Source: Oscillospiraceae bacterium (GTDB lineage Bacteria > Bacillota > Clostridia > Oscillospirales > Ruminococcaceae). From it: 48,415 nucleotides of DNA. Position numbers and translations under genes: made by a program. Numbering within the stretch: position 1 is the stretch's first letter; each line of letters starts with the position of its first letter. Shown in pieces: positions 26,356 through 36,545 of this stretch. The notes beneath the pieces are model-generated. The model saw only the letters and a list, made by a program, of their open reading frames with translations. It was not told the origin of the DNA and searched no databases. The stretch is from positions 1-48,415 of the forward strand of contig JAQYLI010000037.1 of assembly GCA_028720105.1 (NCBI GenBank), read 5' to 3'.

Positions 26356-26413
26356 TTATCATAGTAAAGCGTTATCATAGTATCATAATACCATAATACC
26401 GTGCTGTTGTCAA
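26356..26413 (-). promoter_or_regulatory. Promoter and tandem-repeat operator of the his operon
   Basis: On the minus strand TTGACA (26408-26413), 17 bases and TATTAT (26385-26390) make the promoter. Immediately downstream, over the start site, the 11-bp unit TTATCATAGTA (plus-strand reading) occurs twice, at 26356-26366 and 26372-26382, five bases apart. Related TA-rich units continue through the -10. The leader is only about 45 nt, too short for a T-box or peptide attenuator, so control by a DNA-binding repressor is more likely. Confidence 0.65.
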
Positions 26414-26428
26414 GAGAAAAAGGATAAA

Positions 26429-27223
26429 TTAGGCAATATAGCCTTTGATTTTCAAAAAATCCTCGTTAAGCTTGTCTATATCAACTAAACCGTCGGGGCT
26501 GACAGAGGTGGCTTCAACGGTAAAGTCACCATTATAGCCCATTTTCCGCACAAAGCCGAAAAAGCTGTCAAAATTCACATTTCCGCTGCCTAAATGGAGC
26601 GTCTTCAAAGCGCTCCAGTCCTTGAGTCCTCCGCCGTAGTCGTTTATGTGAAGATGCCTGATATGCTTCCGCCAGAACTCCTCATTATATATTCTTTCAA
26701 GCTCACCGTGAAACTGCGCCATTTTAGTATCAAAGGTAAAGCTTATGTCGGGGTACTCTGCTTCAAGCTCAAGAAGTCTCTCCATCGGCGATGAAACATT
26801 GCAGACTACATTTTCAATGGTGAACAGCAGTCCGTGCTTTTCGGCAATACTTTTTAGACGGTCAAATGCCCGAAGATTTTCAGAGAAATTGCTGTCGGAA
26901 ACAAGACCGTTCCATAGATGAAGCACAAGAAGCCCTGCTCCAACGGTTTCAGCCGCTTTGCAGTCAAATTCAAAGCGGTCATAAGCCTCGGCATTTCCTT
27001 CCGAAACAAGCTCCCCTATCTCCTTTTCGCAGTGAAGGGTGGGGATAACAAGCCCCATTCGGGCAATGTCCTCAATAATGTCTTTACATCCGAACCAGCT
27101 CTGATATATCATAAGTTCAAAGCCGTCAAATTTCAGCTTTTTTGCAAACTCGGGCAGAAGCCTGTGGTTTCTGCCGTTTCTTCGTGTAATAAGCGCACCT
27201 GTGGAGCATAATATTCTGTTCAA
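26429..27223 (-). CDS. Sugar phosphate isomerase/epimerase-like TIM-barrel protein
   Basis: A 264-residue protein of the AP-endonuclease-2 / xylose-isomerase-like barrel family. Candidate metal ligands lie in VLHLWNG, FTIENVV (Glu), FTFDTKMAQFHGE (Asp and His), RHLHINDYGGG and the closing FTVEATS (Glu). The substrate is unknown. The start is TTG at 27223, with GAGGGG seven bases upstream and 11 bases after the polC stop, so it is the last gene of the pyrH-polC cluster. The his promoter begins just past its stop codon. Confidence 0.82.
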   Translation of the reverse strand: MNRILCSTGALITRRNGRNHRLLPEFAKKLKFDGFELMIYQSWFGCKDIIEDIARMGLVIPTLHCEKEIGELVSEGNAEAYDRFEFDCKAAETVGAGLLVLHLWNGLVSDSNFSENLRAFDRLKSIAEKHGLLFTIENVVCNVSSPMERLLELEAEYPDISFTFDTKMAQFHGELERIYNEEFWRKHIRHLHINDYGGGLKDWSALKTLHLGSGNVNFDSFFGFVRKMGYNGDFTVEATSVSPDGLVDIDKLNEDFLKIKGYIA

Positions 27224-27234
27224 ATTCTCACCCC

Positions 27235-30200
27235 TCAGAAAAGACTTATCTGGTCGGATTTGGGCAGGTCTCCCATTGCGCCCATAGATACAAGCTTGTC
27301 GATAACAGAATTTGAAACTCCGCTTTTCTCCTGAAGCTCGTCAATTGATATGAAGTCTCCTGCCTGAACAGCGTCATAAAGGGCTTTTGCAGCATTCTCG
27401 CCTATTCCGCCCGCCGATGAGAAGGGCAGACGTATCTTTCCGTCCTCAACGGTATATTTTGTGGCGTGGGACTTGTAAATGTTTATGGGAAGGAAGTCAA
27501 ATCCTCTTGCCATCATCTCGTTGGTGAGCAGGAGCATATCATATGTACCGGAGTCCTTGGCTGTCTTATCATTGCCCTTTGCCTTGATCTCGTTCATCTT
27601 GAACTTTACAGCCTGACGGCCCTGCATTGCGGTCTCAGCGTCAAAATCCTCGCCGCGCACGGTGAATATGGTTGCGTAAAATTCCAGAGGATAGTACACC
27701 TTGTACCACGCAAGCTTGTTAGCAGCGATTACGTATGCAGCGGCGTGAGCCTTAGGGAACATATACTTTATCTTAAGGCAGCTGTCGATATACCACTCGG
27801 GAACGCCGTGATCCCTCATAGTCTGCTTCATTTCCTCGGTGAGAAGCTTGGGGGCTTTTCCCTTTCGGGTTATCTCCATTATTTTAAAGGAAAGGTTGGG
27901 GTCAACGCCGTGATAGATAAGATATGTCATAATACCGTCACGGCAGCCGATAACCTCGGAAATGGTGCAAACACCGTTTTTGATAAGGTCCTGGGCATTT
28001 CCCAGCCATACATCCGTACCGTGAGAAAGTCCCGATATCTGGAGAAGGTCGGAAAATTTGGTAGGCTTTGCGTCAAGAAGCATCTGCATAGCAAAGCCTG
28101 TGCCCATTTCGGGAATTGCAAGTGTTCCCGTCTGCCAGCCGATGTCCTCGGCGGTCACACCCAGCGCTTCGGGGGAGGCATAAAGGCTCATTACCTTTTC
28201 GTCCGCAGGGAAAATATCCTTTGTCATTACTCCCGTCATATCCTCAAGGTGCTTGTAAAGCGTGGGCACATCGTGTCCCAGCTCGTCAAGCTTCAGAATG
28301 GTATCGTGAAGGGAATGGAAGTCAAAGTGGGTGGTTATAAAGCTTGACTTGGGGTCCTCGGCAGGGTGCTGAACGGCAGTGAAGTCATATACCTCGTAAT
28401 CGGAAGGTACAACCACCATTCCTCCGGGGTGCTGACCCGTGGTGCGCTTTACTCCTGTACAGCCCAGAGTAAGACGGTTCTCCTCAGCCTTTGATACCTT
28501 TTTGCCCACCGCTTCAAGGTAATGCTTAACATAACCGTAAGCGGTCTTTTCCGCAACGGAGCCTGTGGTTCCTGCCTTGAACACGTTTTCGGGGCCGAAA
28601 AGGGTCTCGGTGTATTTATGAGCGGAGGTCTGATATTCACCCGAGAAGTTAAGGTCAATATCGGGCGCCTTGTCGCCGTTGAACCCAAGGAACGTTTCAA
28701 AGGGAATATCGTGACCCTCTCTTATATAGTCTGTGCCGCATTTGGGACATTTTTTCGGCGGCAGGTCATATCCCGAGCCGTAAGTACCGTCGGTAAAAAA
28801 TTCACTGTTCTTGCAGTTGGGGCAAAGATAATGGGGCGGCAGGGAGTTTACCTCAGAGATACCCGACATATTAGCCACAAAGGAGGAGCCTACTGAACCT
28901 CTGGAACCTACCTGATAGCCGTGCTCATTGGAATTAGCCACAAGCTTCTGAGCTATCATATAAAGCACCGCAAAACCGTTTTTGATAATGGAGTTAAGCT
29001 CCTTGTCAAGCCGCTTCTGAACGATATCTGGAAGAGGGTCGCCGTACATTTCCTTGGCTCTCTGCCAGGTAATGCGGGGCAGTTCCTCCTCGGCGTTATC
29101 CATACTCGGAGTAAATGTTCCGGGAGGAATGGGGCGGATATCGGGGTCTATCATATCCGCGATTTTGTTGGTATTTGTCACAACCACCTCATATGCCTTT
29201 TCCTTTCCCAGATAGGAAAATTCCTCAAGCATTTCGTCGGTGGTACGCAGATAAAGGGGCGGCTGATGCTCGGCGTCAGCAAATTTGTCATACATAAGAA
29301 TTTTACGGAAAACCGAGTCCGACGGGTCCATAAAATGCACGTCGCAGGTGGCAACAACGGGGATATTAAGCGCATCTCCAAGCTTAACAATGGTCTTGTT
29401 GAATTCCTGCAAGTCCTCCACAGTTTTAATATTGTCATAGTCCTCGTCACGAATGAGAAACTCATTGTTCATACAAGGCTGAATTTCAAGATAGTCATAA
29501 AATGATGCAATATCGCAGAGAACTTCCCAAGGTCTGCCATCACGAACAGCGGTGAAAAGCTCTCCCGACTCGCAGGCACTGCCCACTATAAGTCCCTCAC
29601 GATGGGCAATAAGCTCGGACATAGGTATTCTCGGACGGCGGTGATAATATTTGATATGACCGAAAGAAACCAGCTTGTAAAGATTTTTAAGTCCCGCATT
29701 GTTTTTGGCAAGCAGTATCTGATGATAAGCCCTGAGACTTTTGGGGTCAACATTTTTTGTAACCCTGTTTATGTCGCTGATATTGACGCAGTTCTCCTCC
29801 TCAATGAGCCGTGCGGCAAGCTTGATGAAAATTCTGCCCAGCATTTTTGCGTCCTCAAAGGCTCTGTGGTGGTCAAATTCGCCAAGTCCAAGGTGCTTTG
29901 CAACAATATTCAGCTTGTGCTTTTTCAGCTCGGGAAGCATACTTCTGCACATTACCACCGTATCAATAATGGAGAAATTGAACTTTATCCCCTGACGAAC
30001 ACATTCCGCCTTGATAAAAGCCGTGTCAAAGCCTGCATTATGGGCAATAAGTACGGGATCCTCTCCGCAGTATTCAATAAATTTCTCAAGAGCTTCTTTC
30101 TGAGAGGGGGCACCCTCGATCATCTCCCCCGTAATTCCCGTAAGCTTTGTTATCCTTTCGGGAATAGGCTTTTCGGGGTCTGCAAAGCTTGAAAACGTGT

Positions 30201-31557
30201 CGCAAAGCTCCAGATCACGCAGACGAACAGCGCCGTACTCGATTATCCTTTCGCCTGTGGCAGAAAAGCCTGTAGTCTCAAGGTCGAACACAATAAGCTC
30301 GCCCTTTAAGGGAACGTCCTTGTAAACTCTTACAGCCTCAACAATATCGTCAACGGAATACGCCTCGCAGCCGTATATTATCTTGAAATCTCCGCCGCTT
30401 TTTCTGATATCATCGCAGGCGGCAACAGCCTCGGGAAATGCCTGAACTCCTCCGTGGTCGGTAATGGCGATAGCCTTGTGTCCCCAGGAATAAGCACGCT
30501 TGATAAGCTTGTCCGCAGGTGTAATGGCGTCCATCTGGGACATATTGGTATGCATATGAAGTTCAACACGTTTCTCCTGACAGGTATCGGTCCTTTCCTT
30601 CTTCTTCACAAGCATAATATCGTTTGCGCGGAGAACAAATTCATTGTCAAAGGTGTCAAAATCCACCTTGCCGCGAATTATAGCAGTGGTTCCGTTTTTA
30701 AGCGCCGCAAGCACATTTTCGCTGTCCTTGTCCGCAAAATCCTTGATAGATATGGAGCCTGTGTAATCGGTAAGGCTGACGGTGGTTATCCGCTTTTCCT
30801 CGCCCTTTTTGTTTTTTATCTCCTTTTCGGAATAATCGAAAACATCTCCCCAGATAACAATACCGTTCTGCGGCTCGTAAATATCGCCAATATTCGTTAC
30901 GCTGTCGGCAAAAATGCGCTTGCCCTTAATTATCTGTGCACCCTCGCTCAAAACGGGTATCGACTTGAAATCCACAGAAACTATCTCTTCCTTAGGCGGC
31001 GCAGAAAAAACAGGCTTCTGAGGAGCGTCCGGGTCGGGAATTGGAATGGAGTTTTCATATGCCTGTCTCAGCTGCTCTTCATAGCTGTCCTGAGGAGTCT
31101 GCTTTTCTATGAGCTTTACGTTAATCTTTACAGAAAATTCGTCATTTATAAGCTTTGAAAGAGCCGCCTCAAAGCCTGCCCGTGATAAAAGCTCCGCTCC
31201 TCCCCTTTTCAGCTCAATATGGAGAATATTATCGTCTATGTAATAAAAAGCGCCGTTTAAATGACCGTTTATCACCGCCATATCCTGCTTTAAACGCATC
31301 ACAGCCTCGCCGGTATATTTAGCGTCAAGCATATCCGGAGTATATCGGCAGTTCACCCGAATAAGATCAAGCCCCACAGCACGTGCGGCGGCACGCTCAA
31401 ATTCATCGAGATTTTCAAAACGCTGCAGCTGTCGGAAGGTGGCATAAAGATACATTTTTTTGCCGTCCTTGCTTCTGGAAATGCGTATCAGCTCGCCCTT
31501 GCCCACAGGATTTGGAATTTTATCTGTATATTCCGAAAACAGCTCTTTTATCAGCAA
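27235..31557 (-). CDS. polC: DNA polymerase III alpha subunit, Gram-positive PolC type
   Basis: The replicative polymerase of low-GC Gram-positives, with built-in 3'-5' exonuclease. Order along its 1440 residues: N-terminal and OB-fold domains (about 1-320), PHP part 1 ([13 protein letters not shown], near 333), DEDDh exonuclease (VFDLETTGF near 422 to [11 protein letters not shown] near 570), PHP part 2, the polymerase core with a zinc ribbon (CPNC...CPKC, near 910-945) and the catalytic aspartates in [13 protein letters not shown] (near 968). The start is TTG with GGGAGGA nine bases upstream, overlapping ispG by 7 bases. Confidence 0.97.
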   Translation of the reverse strand: MLIKELFSEYTDKIPNPVGKGELIRISRSKDGKKMYLYATFRQLQRFENLDEFERAAARAVGLDLIRVNCRYTPDMLDAKYTGEAVMRLKQDMAVINGHLNGAFYYIDDNILHIELKRGGAELLSRAGFEAALSKLINDEFSVKINVKLIEKQTPQDSYEEQLRQAYENSIPIPDPDAPQKPVFSAPPKEEIVSVDFKSIPVLSEGAQIIKGKRIFADSVTNIGDIYEPQNGIVIWGDVFDYSEKEIKNKKGEEKRITTVSLTDYTGSISIKDFADKDSENVLAALKNGTTAIIRGKVDFDTFDNEFVLRANDIMLVKKKERTDTCQEKRVELHMHTNMSQMDAITPADKLIKRAYSWGHKAIAITDHGGVQAFPEAVAACDDIRKSGGDFKIIYGCEAYSVDDIVEAVRVYKDVPLKGELIVFDLETTGFSATGERIIEYGAVRLRDLELCDTFSSFADPEKPIPERITKLTGITGEMIEGAPSQKEALEKFIEYCGEDPVLIAHNAGFDTAFIKAECVRQGIKFNFSIIDTVVMCRSMLPELKKHKLNIVAKHLGLGEFDHHRAFEDAKMLGRIFIKLAARLIEEENCVNISDINRVTKNVDPKSLRAYHQILLAKNNAGLKNLYKLVSFGHIKYYHRRPRIPMSELIAHREGLIVGSACESGELFTAVRDGRPWEVLCDIASFYDYLEIQPCMNNEFLIRDEDYDNIKTVEDLQEFNKTIVKLGDALNIPVVATCDVHFMDPSDSVFRKILMYDKFADAEHQPPLYLRTTDEMLEEFSYLGKEKAYEVVVTNTNKIADMIDPDIRPIPPGTFTPSMDNAEEELPRITWQRAKEMYGDPLPDIVQKRLDKELNSIIKNGFAVLYMIAQKLVANSNEHGYQVGSRGSVGSSFVANMSGISEVNSLPPHYLCPNCKNSEFFTDGTYGSGYDLPPKKCPKCGTDYIREGHDIPFETFLGFNGDKAPDIDLNFSGEYQTSAHKYTETLFGPENVFKAGTTGSVAEKTAYGYVKHYLEAVGKKVSKAEENRLTLGCTGVKRTTGQHPGGMVVVPSDYEVYDFTAVQHPAEDPKSSFITTHFDFHSLHDTILKLDELGHDVPTLYKHLEDMTGVMTKDIFPADEKVMSLYASPEALGVTAEDIGWQTGTLAIPEMGTGFAMQMLLDAKPTKFSDLLQISGLSHGTDVWLGNAQDLIKNGVCTISEVIGCRDGIMTYLIYHGVDPNLSFKIMEITRKGKAPKLLTEEMKQTMRDHGVPEWYIDSCLKIKYMFPKAHAAAYVIAANKLAWYKVYYPLEFYATIFTVRGEDFDAETAMQGRQAVKFKMNEIKAKGNDKTAKDSGTYDMLLLTNEMMARGFDFLPINIYKSHATKYTVEDGKIRLPFSSAGGIGENAAKALYDAVQAGDFISIDELQEKSGVSNSVIDKLVSMGAMGDLPKSDQISLF

Positions 31558-32609
31558 TTTTTATCTTCCTCCCGAAGTTTGTCTATCTCGCTCATAAGCT
31601 CACGCAGAACGTCCTCTTCCCTGACCTTACGCAGAAGCTCGCCCTTTCTGAAGATCACAGCACAGCCGTCACCGCCTGCAATGCCAATATCCGCCTCTCT
31701 TGCTTCACCGGGACCGTTAACGGCGCAGCCCATAACAGCAACGGTTATGTCAAGGGGAATGTCCTTTACCGCATTTTCCACCTCTTCCGCCAGCTTTACA
31801 AGGTTAATTTTTGTTCTGCCGCAGGTGGGGCAGGATACAAATCTGACCCCGTGACCCTTTCCCACAGCCATAAGTATATCTTTTGCGGCAGCTATTTCCT
31901 TAACGGAATCGTCGGTGAGTGAAACTCTTATAGTTTCACCAATACCGTCGCATAGGAGAGAACCAATTCCCACCGCAGATTTGATAATGCCCATTCTTTC
32001 GGTGCCTGCCTCGGTCACTCCTAAATGAAGCGGATATGAAGTTCTTTCAGCGGCAAGGCGATAGGCTTCTATCATAGTTTTAACGTCCGAGGATTTTATG
32101 GAGATAACTATATCCTCAAAATCACATCTCTCAAGCAAAGCGGCGTGATTTAAGGCGCTTTCCACAAGAGCCTCAGCACAAGGTCTGCCGTATTTTGCAA
32201 GAAGCTCCTTTTCGAGAGAGCCTGAATTTACGCCAATTCTGATAGGAATATTTCTTGTTCTGCAGCAGTCCGCCACAGCCTTCACCCTGTCGATACCACC
32301 GATATTTCCGGGGTTTATGCGTATCTTGTCAACTCCTGCGGCGGCACATTCAAGAGCTATCTTATAATCGAAATGGATATCCGCCACAAGGGGTATCGAA
32401 ACCTTGTTTTTGATAGCAGGAATGAGTTTCACCGCCTCCATATCGGGAACAGAAGCTCTGATTATCTCGCACCCTGCCTTTTCAAGCGAAACCGCCTGCC
32501 TGACATTTCCTTCGATATCCTCCGCAGGCACATTCAGCATTGACTGTATATAGATCCTACTGCCGTCAAGAGTAAGATCTCCGACCTTCACGGGGTGAAG
32601 CTTTCTCAT
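31551..32609 (-). CDS. ispG: 4-hydroxy-3-methylbut-2-enyl diphosphate synthase
   Basis: IspG (GcpE) carries out the penultimate step of the MEP pathway, reductive ring opening of MEcPP to HMBPP at a [4Fe-4S] cluster. The cluster cysteines are in SCPTCGRT and in [11 protein letters not shown] with the nearby glutamate. [11 protein letters not shown] at the N-terminus and RINPGNIGG confirm the family; 352 residues is the usual bacterial length. One unusual point is the N-terminal [14 protein letters not shown], where most members read MT.T...D. AAAGGA lies before the ATG. Confidence 0.95.
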   Translation of the reverse strand: MRKLHPVKVGDLTLDGSRIYIQSMLNVPAEDIEGNVRQAVSLEKAGCEIIRASVPDMEAVKLIPAIKNKVSIPLVADIHFDYKIALECAAAGVDKIRINPGNIGGIDRVKAVADCCRTRNIPIRIGVNSGSLEKELLAKYGRPCAEALVESALNHAALLERCDFEDIVISIKSSDVKTMIEAYRLAAERTSYPLHLGVTEAGTERMGIIKSAVGIGSLLCDGIGETIRVSLTDDSVKEIAAAKDILMAVGKGHGVRFVSCPTCGRTKINLVKLAEEVENAVKDIPLDITVAVMGCAVNGPGEAREADIGIAGGDGCAVIFRKGELLRKVREEDVLRELMSEIDKLREEDKNC

Positions 32610-32631
32610 AATCTATCATTCCTTTTATTTT

Positions 32632-33672
32632 TTACACAAAAATATTTTTAACATCATTAAACGTTACAATTATCATCAGGAGCATAAGCAGCGCAAATCC
32701 CGCAAAATGCACCATACCTTCGGTCTCCGCTTTGATAGGCTTGCGGCGAATGGCTTCGACAATGAGAAATACAAGCCGTCCTCCGTCCAGAGCAGGCAGC
32801 GGCAGGAGATTGAATATTCCCACATTCACGCTTATGAGCATAGCAATATCCAGCAGATAGCCAATATCAAATCCCGATTTCTGAGCGCTTTCGGAAATTA
32901 CTGTAACTATGCCCACAGGTCCCTGTAAATTATTAAGCCCATATTTACCCGAAATAAGATCTCTCAGAGACATAAGGATAAGACGGGAATAATACATAAA
33001 TTTGTTTGCAGCGGCAGGAAGAAGCTCAGCAGCGGAAATATCCTTGAGATATACCTTAAAGTCGTAATTAAGCACACGCTCACCTGTTTCCTCGTCAATA
33101 GTAAGACCGAATTTCACTCCGTCAAGAGAGATTTTCTCACCGTTTCGCTCCACAACAAAATCCAGCACACCGTCCTCATCGTTTCTCAGCTGATAGATAA
33201 TATCATTTGCGGTAAATATGTGAAGCCCGTTTACCTTGACAATCCTGTCCCCCTGAACCATTCCCGCCGCCTCACAGCCCGATCCGGGAGTGACCTCGGC
33301 GATTATCGTGGTGGTAAGCTTGCCGGAAACAAGAAAAATTATCAAAGCAATAATAAATCCAAGAATAAGGTTCATCACCGCTCCTGCGGCAATAACAGCG
33401 ATACGCCGTCCCACAGGCTTTTTGCGAAAGCTGTTTTCGTCCTCCGAATCCTCGTCCTCACCCATAGAGCAAAAGCCGCCCAAAGGCAAAAGACGTATGG
33501 TAAACAGCGTGTTTTTTCCCTGTTTTTTAAATATCACAGGACCCATACCGATGGCAAATTCCTGCACGTCAATGCCGCATTTTCTTGCCACAATAAAATG
33601 ACCGAACTCGTGAACAATAACTATCACGCAGAAAATAAGAACTGCGCTGATAATGGAAATAACTGTACTCAT
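32632..33672 (-). CDS. rseP: RIP metalloprotease RseP (site-2 protease)
   Basis: An intramembrane zinc protease that trims membrane anti-sigma factors and leftover signal peptides. The first membrane segment carries HEFGH (residues about 22-26), a single PDZ domain covers about 120-185 (GSGCEAAGMVQGDRIVKVNG), and the third zinc ligand is in LLPLPALDGGR. At 346 residues with four helices it is typical for Firmicutes (RasP). GGAGG lies six bases before the ATG. The order dxr-rseP-ispG is the conserved Firmicutes arrangement. Confidence 0.96.
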   Translation of the reverse strand: MSTVISIISAVLIFCVIVIVHEFGHFIVARKCGIDVQEFAIGMGPVIFKKQGKNTLFTIRLLPLGGFCSMGEDEDSEDENSFRKKPVGRRIAVIAAGAVMNLILGFIIALIIFLVSGKLTTTIIAEVTPGSGCEAAGMVQGDRIVKVNGLHIFTANDIIYQLRNDEDGVLDFVVERNGEKISLDGVKFGLTIDEETGERVLNYDFKVYLKDISAAELLPAAANKFMYYSRLILMSLRDLISGKYGLNNLQGPVGIVTVISESAQKSGFDIGYLLDIAMLISVNVGIFNLLPLPALDGGRLVFLIVEAIRRKPIKAETEGMVHFAGFALLMLLMIIVTFNDVKNIFV

Positions 33673-33690
33673 TTATTCCTCCGAACAGTA

Positions 33691-34845
33691 TTAGCAGCAA
33701 AATCTGCTGTCTATGTAATCCCTCGCCTCTGCGTCGGCAGCTAAGACCGCTTCAAGAGTATCGGCAGGGCGGACAGCAATATTATGCAGAGCACCGCTCA
33801 CTCCCCTGCCGATGTCGCAAAAGCCAATCTTTCCCTCAAGGAAAAGCTCAACAGCTCTTTCGTTGGCGCCGTTAATAATGCATCCTGCCGTACCACCTGT
33901 CTCAGCAGCTTTTACGGCAGCTTTAAGGCACTCAAAAGTATCATAATCGGGCTTTTCAAAGGTAAGCCTGCCGTAATCGGTGAGAGAAAGCTCACCCGAA
34001 AGGGACTCACACCTCTCGGGATAGGTAAGAGCAAGCTGAATGGGAATCTTCATATCGGGAACGCCAAGCTGAGCGATAACCGCATTATCCGCAAGGACCA
34101 CCGCCGAATGAACAACGCTCTGCCGATGTACAACTATCTCAACCTGAGATGGAGCAACGCCGAACAGATGGCAGGCCTCCATAAGCTCCAGCCCCTTGTT
34201 CATAAGCGTTGCGCTGTCAACGGTAATTTTTCGTCCCATAGACCAGTTAGGGTGACAAAGAGCCTGTTCTACGGTGACATTTTCAAGCTCACTTGATGTC
34301 TTGCCAAAAAAAGGACCTCCCGAAGCAGTAAGAATAATGCCCTTCAGCTGCTTTTTAACGTCTCCCTTTATCCCCATAAGACATTGAAAAACAGCGCTGT
34401 GCTCGCTGTCAATTGGAAGAATGGTTATACCTTTCTCTGCGGCAAGCTTCATTACAATATCGCCCCCTGCAACAAGAGTTTCCTTGTTGGCAAGAGCCAC
34501 CTGTATCCCGCTTTCAAGAGCAGCAATTGTAGGCTTGAGCCCAACCATACCCACAACAGCATTAACGGTGATATCCGCAGTTCTGTCGGCAGCAAGCTCG
34601 CAAAGACCGTCAATACCGGTAAGTATTTCCGTATTGCTGCCTGAAAGCTCCTCTTTCAAAGGCTTGTAGTATTTTTCGTCAAATATGCAGACTCTTCTGA
34701 TATTAAACTCTCTCGCCTGTTCCGCCAGCTTTTTATAGTTGCTTTTCACTGCAGCGGAATGAATTTCATATCCGTGACGGCGGCACACTTCTACTGTCTG
34801 CGTGCCTATGGAACCGCCCGAACCCAAAAGATTTATCTTTTTCAT
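33691..34845 (-). CDS. dxr: 1-deoxy-D-xylulose-5-phosphate reductoisomerase
   Basis: Dxr converts DXP to MEP with NADPH and a divalent metal. The NADPH loop reads GSGGSIG (usually GSTGSIG), the metal site is in PIDSEHSAVFQ, the flexible loop is SMGRKITVDSATLMNKGLE and HRQSVVHS follows. Full length at 385 residues. Two ATG codons six bases apart (34851, 34845) are possible; the second keeps seven bases to GGGTG and starts MKKINLLG. A hairpin separates it from cdsA. Confidence 0.96.
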   Translation of the reverse strand: MKKINLLGSGGSIGTQTVEVCRRHGYEIHSAAVKSNYKKLAEQAREFNIRRVCIFDEKYYKPLKEELSGSNTEILTGIDGLCELAADRTADITVNAVVGMVGLKPTIAALESGIQVALANKETLVAGGDIVMKLAAEKGITILPIDSEHSAVFQCLMGIKGDVKKQLKGIILTASGGPFFGKTSSELENVTVEQALCHPNWSMGRKITVDSATLMNKGLELMEACHLFGVAPSQVEIVVHRQSVVHSAVVLADNAVIAQLGVPDMKIPIQLALTYPERCESLSGELSLTDYGRLTFEKPDYDTFECLKAAVKAAETGGTAGCIINGANERAVELFLEGKIGFCDIGRGVSGALHNIAVRPADTLEAVLAADAEARDYIDSRFCC

Positions 34846-34867
34846 TGTCATTCACCCAAAAAATCAA

Positions 34868-34909
34868 GGTGCTGTCCTGCCCCGAATTTACCCGAGCCGA
34901 AACAGCACC
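34868..34909. terminator. Possible terminator inside the cdsA-dxr junction
   Basis: GGTGCTGT (34868-34875) pairs with ACAGCACC (34902-34909) around a 26-nt loop. Each side is followed within four bases by six T residues on the strand concerned. On the minus strand it would lie between cdsA and dxr and could reduce read-through to dxr, rseP, ispG and polC. Confidence 0.5.
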
Positions 34910-34921
34910 GATATTTTTTCA

Positions 34922-35779
34922 TCAGCTTACGGAATGAATAAATATTTTCTGACCGAAAGCGTTGAACACAAGCATAATATAGGGAAGAACGAAGAATACG
35001 CTGTCAAATCTGTCCACAACGCCGCCGTGACCGGGAAGAAGCTTTCCGTAGTCCTTGATGTTGTACTCCCGCTTGAGAAGAGAAGCGGAAAGGTCTCCGA
35101 CCATACTGATAAATGCGGCAATAAGCATTATGACCGCCAGCGCAATATAGTTAACATCAAAATCTATTCCCTTGAACGTGTGCATACAATATTTGTATCC
35201 CATACCGAAAAGCACGAATACAATTGCAGTGACCACCAGTCCGCCAACAGCGCCCTCAATGGTTTTTTTCGGAGAGATATCGGGACAAAGCTTGTGCTTT
35301 CCGCAGGCAGTACCCACAAAATATGCACCAGCGTCGGGTATCCAGGCAGCCATAAGCGCCATTATTACATAACATATGCCGTGGACCTCGCTCATATTCT
35401 TGAGAGATACCAGGCAGGTTATGGAAAATGTGATAAGGCTTGTAACCGTCACCATAACCGCAAGCTTGTCAAACGGAAGCTTTTTGTGATCCGCCACATA
35501 TCCCGCAAACATAAAGAAAACGATAAGAGTCGCAGCGAACATTCTCCAAACCATTCCGATCTGCGGGAACCAGGTCAGAATTGGAATTACAGCGGCAAAA
35601 AGCAGACACATACCGAAGTGAACGGGAAATTTTCTGCAGCCGCAGACGGTAAGAATTTCCTGCACCGCCATTAAAGCGATAAAAGAAACGAATACAGGAA
35701 AAACTATGGTATTGTTGAGACATAAGACCAGAATACCGATAGAAATACCCACAACCGCAGTAATCAAACGCTGTTTCAC
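34922..35779 (-). CDS. cdsA: Phosphatidate cytidylyltransferase
   Basis: An integral membrane enzyme making CDP-diacylglycerol from phosphatidate and CTP. Several transmembrane segments fill the N-terminal two thirds. The signature lies at the C-terminal third: SMVGDLSASLLKREYNIKDYGKLLPGHGGVVDRFDS (positions near 34990-35110), with its catalytic aspartates. The start is GTG with GGAGG nine bases upstream, the site lying in the last codons of uppS. 285 residues is normal. Confidence 0.95.
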   Translation of the reverse strand: MKQRLITAVVGISIGILVLCLNNTIVFPVFVSFIALMAVQEILTVCGCRKFPVHFGMCLLFAAVIPILTWFPQIGMVWRMFAATLIVFFMFAGYVADHKKLPFDKLAVMVTVTSLITFSITCLVSLKNMSEVHGICYVIMALMAAWIPDAGAYFVGTACGKHKLCPDISPKKTIEGAVGGLVVTAIVFVLFGMGYKYCMHTFKGIDFDVNYIALAVIMLIAAFISMVGDLSASLLKREYNIKDYGKLLPGHGGVVDRFDSVFFVLPYIMLVFNAFGQKIFIHSVS

Positions 35780-35781
35780 CT

Positions 35782-36447
35782 TTAAACACCTCCGAATCGT
35801 CTGCTGCGTGACGCATATGACTCAAGAGCCTTATTAAGCTCCTTTTCGTCGAAATCAGGCCACAGCGTATCAGTAAAATAGAATTCGGCATACGCCGACT
35901 GCCACAGCAGGAAATTGGACAGCCGCTGTTCTCCGCTGGATCTTACTATCAGGTCAGCGTCGGGAGCCGAGCCGGTATAAAGCATTCCCGAAAAGGTCTT
36001 TTCGTCAATATCCTCGGGGGTAATGTCCCCGTCAGCGGATAACCGTGCAAGCCGTTTTGCGGCATAAACTATATCATCTCTGCCGCCGTAATTCATAGCG
36101 AGCATAATAGTCATAGAGGTATACTGAGCCGAATTTTTTTCAAGTTCAGTCATTCTTGACCGAAGCGCATCGGGAAAAGGTGTTTTGTCTCCGAGAAAGC
36201 GTATCCGCGCCTTCTGTCCCGCAAATCTTTCAGCCTCATCAAGATACTCCTTGAAAAGCTTCATAAGAGCGTCCACTTCATCGGCAGGCCGCTTCCAGTT
36301 TTCGGTAGAAAAAGCATAAAATGTTACATATGGAATACCGATCTTGCGGCAGGCTTCCACAACTCTTTTAAGAGCGTCTCCTCCTGCTCTGTGACCCAGG
36401 CTTCTTGGCAGACCGCGCTTTGCCGCCCATCTTCCGTTTCCGTCCAT
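35782..36447 (-). CDS. uppS: Isoprenyl (undecaprenyl) diphosphate synthase
   Basis: A cis-prenyltransferase that makes the C55 lipid carrier for peptidoglycan and wall polymers. MDGNGRWA holds the catalytic aspartate; GHRAGGDALKR, TFYAFSTENWKRP, AMNYGGRDDI and the C-terminal DLIVRSSGEQRLSNFLLWQSAYAEF follow. The ATG at 36447 is the first canonical start codon in frame, yet it is itself the M of the conserved HIGFIMDGNG motif. The frame stays open 26 codons upstream, encoding LPRHIGFI just before that Met, without any ATG, GTG or TTG. The true N-terminus is probably upstream on a non-canonical start, since homologues have 10-20 residues there. Confidence 0.9.
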   Translation of the reverse strand: MDGNGRWAAKRGLPRSLGHRAGGDALKRVVEACRKIGIPYVTFYAFSTENWKRPADEVDALMKLFKEYLDEAERFAGQKARIRFLGDKTPFPDALRSRMTELEKNSAQYTSMTIMLAMNYGGRDDIVYAAKRLARLSADGDITPEDIDEKTFSGMLYTGSAPDADLIVRSSGEQRLSNFLLWQSAYAEFYFTDTLWPDFDEKELNKALESYASRSRRFGGV

Positions 36448-36545
36448 AATAAAGCCAATGTGACGGGGAAGAGAGGAAAGCTCTCTTTTATTATCAGCAG
36501 CTCCTATAACTACACGTCCTCTCGATTACTGTTTCAAAGGACAGA

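Noticed and set aside
26333-26384. T-box or histidine leader peptide before hisZ
   Set aside because: The leader is about 45 nt, has no run of His codons and no T-box sequence.
29602-30192. Several 100-250 codon plus-strand frames within polC (for example here and at 27466 and 30454)
   Set aside because: They are antisense shadows of a well-conserved coding sequence and have no translation signals.
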